From Patescibacteria group bacterium (lineage in GTDB: Bacteria > Patescibacteriota > Gracilibacteria > UBA1369 > PNNO01): a stretch of 8,316 nt of DNA. Of the stretch, positions 6,557 through 8,316 are shown one piece after another (position 1 is the first letter of the stretch; every line of letters begins with the position of its first letter). The position numbers and the translations under genes were made by a program. The notes beneath the pieces were generated by a model. That model worked only from the letters and a program-made list of their open reading frames with translations, did no database searches and had not been told where the DNA came from. The stretch is taken from the NCBI GenBank assembly GCA_018821175.1, contig JAHJMX010000004.1, positions 1 through 8,316 of the forward strand, in the 5' to 3' direction.

Positions 6557-8316
6557 ATGAGAAGATCATCCACATTTCTCCGTGTTTTACGGTCGTATTC
6601 GAAGGTTGAGAAAATTTTGAGTATTTGTTTGTTGATTGTATTTGTTGTTTTTGGTGGACAATACACAAAGAAAACGATTGGTATTGGATTTGATGTTGGA
6701 ATTGGAGGAAATCAGTCAGGAATTTATACAGAAGGGTTCCCGATGAGTATTGCACGTATAAACCCTGTTTATGCTGATTTGAATGAAGCCGACCGTGATA
6801 TTAGTAGTTTGGTTTTTCGTGGATTAACTAAATACGATCCAGATTCTCAGAATATTATTGGAGATATGGCTGACGTGACAATTAGTGAAGATAAGCTTAC
6901 ATACACATTCGTTTTAAAAAGCTATATATCTTGGCATGATGGTGAAATCTTTGATGCAGATGATGTTTATTTTACGATTCACGACATAATTCAGCATCCT
7001 GATTTTCAAAATCCGATTTTGAAAGCAAATTTTAGTGGAGTTGAAGTGAAGAAAATTGATCAAAAAACGATCGAATTTGTTCTTACAGCGCCAAATTCTT
7101 TCTTTATTACAAATACTACAGTTGGGATTTTACCTGAGCATTTGCTTGCTAACGTTAGTCCTGGGGATTTATTTATGGATGATTTTAATCAAGACCCAAT
7201 TGGGACTGGACCATATAAAGTCAGTTCTAAATTAAAAACAAATTTAAAAGGCGTGACTGAAGTTATTCTGGAAACTTTTGATGATTATTATGGGCCTAGG
7301 CCACAAGTAGATAAAATTAGATTTTTTGGATATCCAACTCGTAGTGATTTAATAGCAAATAAAGATTCGATTAATGCGATTCCAAAATTAACTGATGAAA
7401 TGGTAAAAGTTGTTAGTGATGATCCTAGGTTTTCACTTTATGGATATTCTTTACCGCAATATAACGCAGTTTTCTTTAATTTGAACAATGAATTGCTTAA
7501 GAGTGATAAAGTCCGTGAAGCAATGCAAAAGGCGGTCTTTAAAGATGCTTTTTTGGATCAAATCCAAAATGCAATACGTGTGGAAACACCTGTTGTTAGT
7601 TTTGATCAGGATGATTGGAAATATGATGCTTCCATGGATGATGCGAAAAAATTACTTGAAGATGCTGGTTTTGATGAATTTATAGAAGCTGAAAATATTA
7701 ATGTTGAAGAAGTTGTCACTATTGAAGCAGAGGATGGGGATGAAGAACCAGAAGGCATCGACACTGATATTGTTGCTGAAGAGGTTGAGACTGATAGTGC
7801 TGAGAGCGAATCAACTCCGGTTGTAACACAAGAAGAAACCCCGGCTACGGAAAATGTTGAAGTGTCAGAAGAAATTTTCACGCCATCTTATAGAAAAAAT
7901 CAAGTAGACCAAATCTTGGATTTCCGTTTAGTTGCAAGGCTTTATCCTGAAGGAACTTATAAGTTTGAGGAAACTCAAATGGTTTTGAATTATCTTCAAA
8001 CAAAATGGGCACAAGCTGGAGTTAGAATTAATATAGAACTTTATGATTCTGCTACTTTGCAGGAAAAAATTAGGACAAGAGATTACGATCTTCTTTTGTT
8101 TGGACAAGGACTTGGATACAACCAAGATTTATATGGATACTGGCATTCAACTCAAGCATCTGAAACAGGCCTTAATTTATCTAATTATAAGAGTTTTAAA
8201 GCTGATACTTTGATTGAGGCGATTCGTGGAACTTTTGATGATGAGGAAAAGAGTAAGAAGCTTGAGGCTCTCGCTGAATCTATTCGTGATGATAGGCCTG
8301 CAATTTTCCTTTATCG
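6557..8316 (+). CDS. ABC transporter solute-binding protein, family 5 (peptide/nickel/oligopeptide type), 3' end missing
   Basis: Predicted extracytoplasmic binding protein of an ABC importer for peptides or similar solutes; 586 codons are seen and the frame runs off the window. A hydrophobic helix at about 20-34 (ILSICLLIVFVVFGG) follows a basic N-terminus (MRRSSTFLRVLRSYSK). No lipobox is visible, because the only cysteine lies within the helix after LSI, so it is probably anchored by an uncleaved helix. SBP_bac_5 features follow in order: RINPVYADLNEADRDISSLVFRGLTKYD (67-94), SWHDGEIFDADDVYFTI (125-141), the conserved DPIGTGPY (213-220), NAVFFNLNNELLKSDKVREAMQKAV (303-327), and DAKKLLEDAGF (362-372). 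The C-terminal lobe resumes at about 452 (QILDFRLVARLYP) and includes TKWAQAGVRINIELYD and RDYDLLLFGQG. An acidic low-complexity stretch (374-440) interrupts the fold. The ATG is 6 bases after secG, without a clear Shine-Dalgarno. The permease and ATPase genes are not in the window, so the substrate is open. Confidence 0.9.
   Translation, partial: MRRSSTFLRVLRSYSKVEKILSICLLIVFVVFGGQYTKKTIGIGFDVGIGGNQSGIYTEGFPMSIARINPVYADLNEADRDISSLVFRGLTKYDPDSQNIIGDMADVTISEDKLTYTFVLKSYISWHDGEIFDADDVYFTIHDIIQHPDFQNPILKANFSGVEVKKIDQKTIEFVLTAPNSFFITNTTVGILPEHLLANVSPGDLFMDDFNQDPIGTGPYKVSSKLKTNLKGVTEVILETFDDYYGPRPQVDKIRFFGYPTRSDLIANKDSINAIPKLTDEMVKVVSDDPRFSLYGYSLPQYNAVFFNLNNELLKSDKVREAMQKAVFKDAFLDQIQNAIRVETPVVSFDQDDWKYDASMDDAKKLLEDAGFDEFIEAENINVEEVVTIEAEDGDEEPEGIDTDIVAEEVETDSAESESTPVVTQEETPATENVEVSEEIFTPSYRKNQVDQILDFRLVARLYPEGTYKFEETQMVLNYLQTKWAQAGVRINIELYDSATLQEKIRTRDYDLLLFGQGLGYNQDLYGYWHSTQASETGLNLSNYKSFKADTLIEAIRGTFDDEEKSKKLEALAESIRDDRPAIFLY
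7676..7876 (+). other. Acidic low-complexity insertion within the binding protein
   Basis: Codes for residues 374-440 of the solute-binding protein. I count 26 Asp/Glu among 67 residues and no Lys or Arg, with Pro, Thr, Ser and Val making up much of the rest (for example EEPEGIDTDIVAEEVETDSA). It sits between the helix DAKKLLEDAGF and the strand ILDFRLVARLYP, which are normally joined by a short turn in this family, and the reading frame is intact on both sides. It is likely a disordered surface loop outside the cell; any function is unknown. Confidence 0.8.

Noticed and set aside
7293..7302. Palindrome GGCCTAGGCC
   Set aside because: It lies inside the binding-protein coding region with no second copy in the window. 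It is most simply read as Gly-Pro-Arg-Pro codons.
7606..7881. Serine/threonine-rich minus-strand open frame
   Set aside because: It is the reverse complement of the GAA/GAT/GTT-rich codons of the acidic insertion. The plus-strand frame continues a recognised protein family on both sides.

Overview
The window is an 8.3 kb AT-rich bacterial segment with seven protein genes, all on the + strand, tightly packed, plus one cis-regulatory RNA. The best guess for the source is a member of the Candidate Phyla Radiation (Patescibacteria), possibly Peregrinibacteria-like. The reasons are the AT-rich composition, the lack of Shine-Dalgarno sequences, a type 2 (eukaryote-like) isoleucyl-tRNA synthetase, and a membrane-anchored family-5 solute-binding protein directly after secG, whose N-terminal part resembles proteins I associate with CPR genomes. 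This placement is inference from memory of gene families, not a database result. UGA is used as a stop codon and no long gene needs UGA read as glycine, which argues against the recoded Gracilibacteria and Absconditabacteria.

Region 1 (1-2379) is a purine-linked run. It holds the 3' part of a class II type PurE (AIR carboxylase), a complete PurB of the E. coli type (adenylosuccinate lyase), and a GNAT acetyltransferase that starts three bases after the purB stop codon. PurE and PurB act close together in IMP synthesis, and PurB also makes AMP.

Region 2 (about 2380-5853) is the isoleucyl-tRNA synthetase gene ileS with a T-box leader. The T-box motif, the antiterminator with its 7-nt bulge, and a competing terminator can all be paired base by base. 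The bulge reads UGGU, which fits the ACCA end of tRNA-Ile. The upstream stem I does not match the canonical layout clearly, so the specifier codon stays unassigned.

Region 3 (5854-8316) starts with a good sigma-70-like promoter (TTGAAT, 17-nt spacer, TATAAT). It continues with an envelope-related cluster: a four-helix YvlD/phage-holin-family membrane protein, the translocon subunit SecG, and an extracytoplasmic solute-binding protein cut off by the window end. The binding protein carries a striking acidic low-complexity insertion of about 67 residues.

I see no insertion sequences, CRISPR arrays, tRNA or rRNA genes, phage modules or defence genes. This is mainly housekeeping sequence. The most interesting items are the T-box in front of a type 2 ileS and the acidic insertion in the binding protein.
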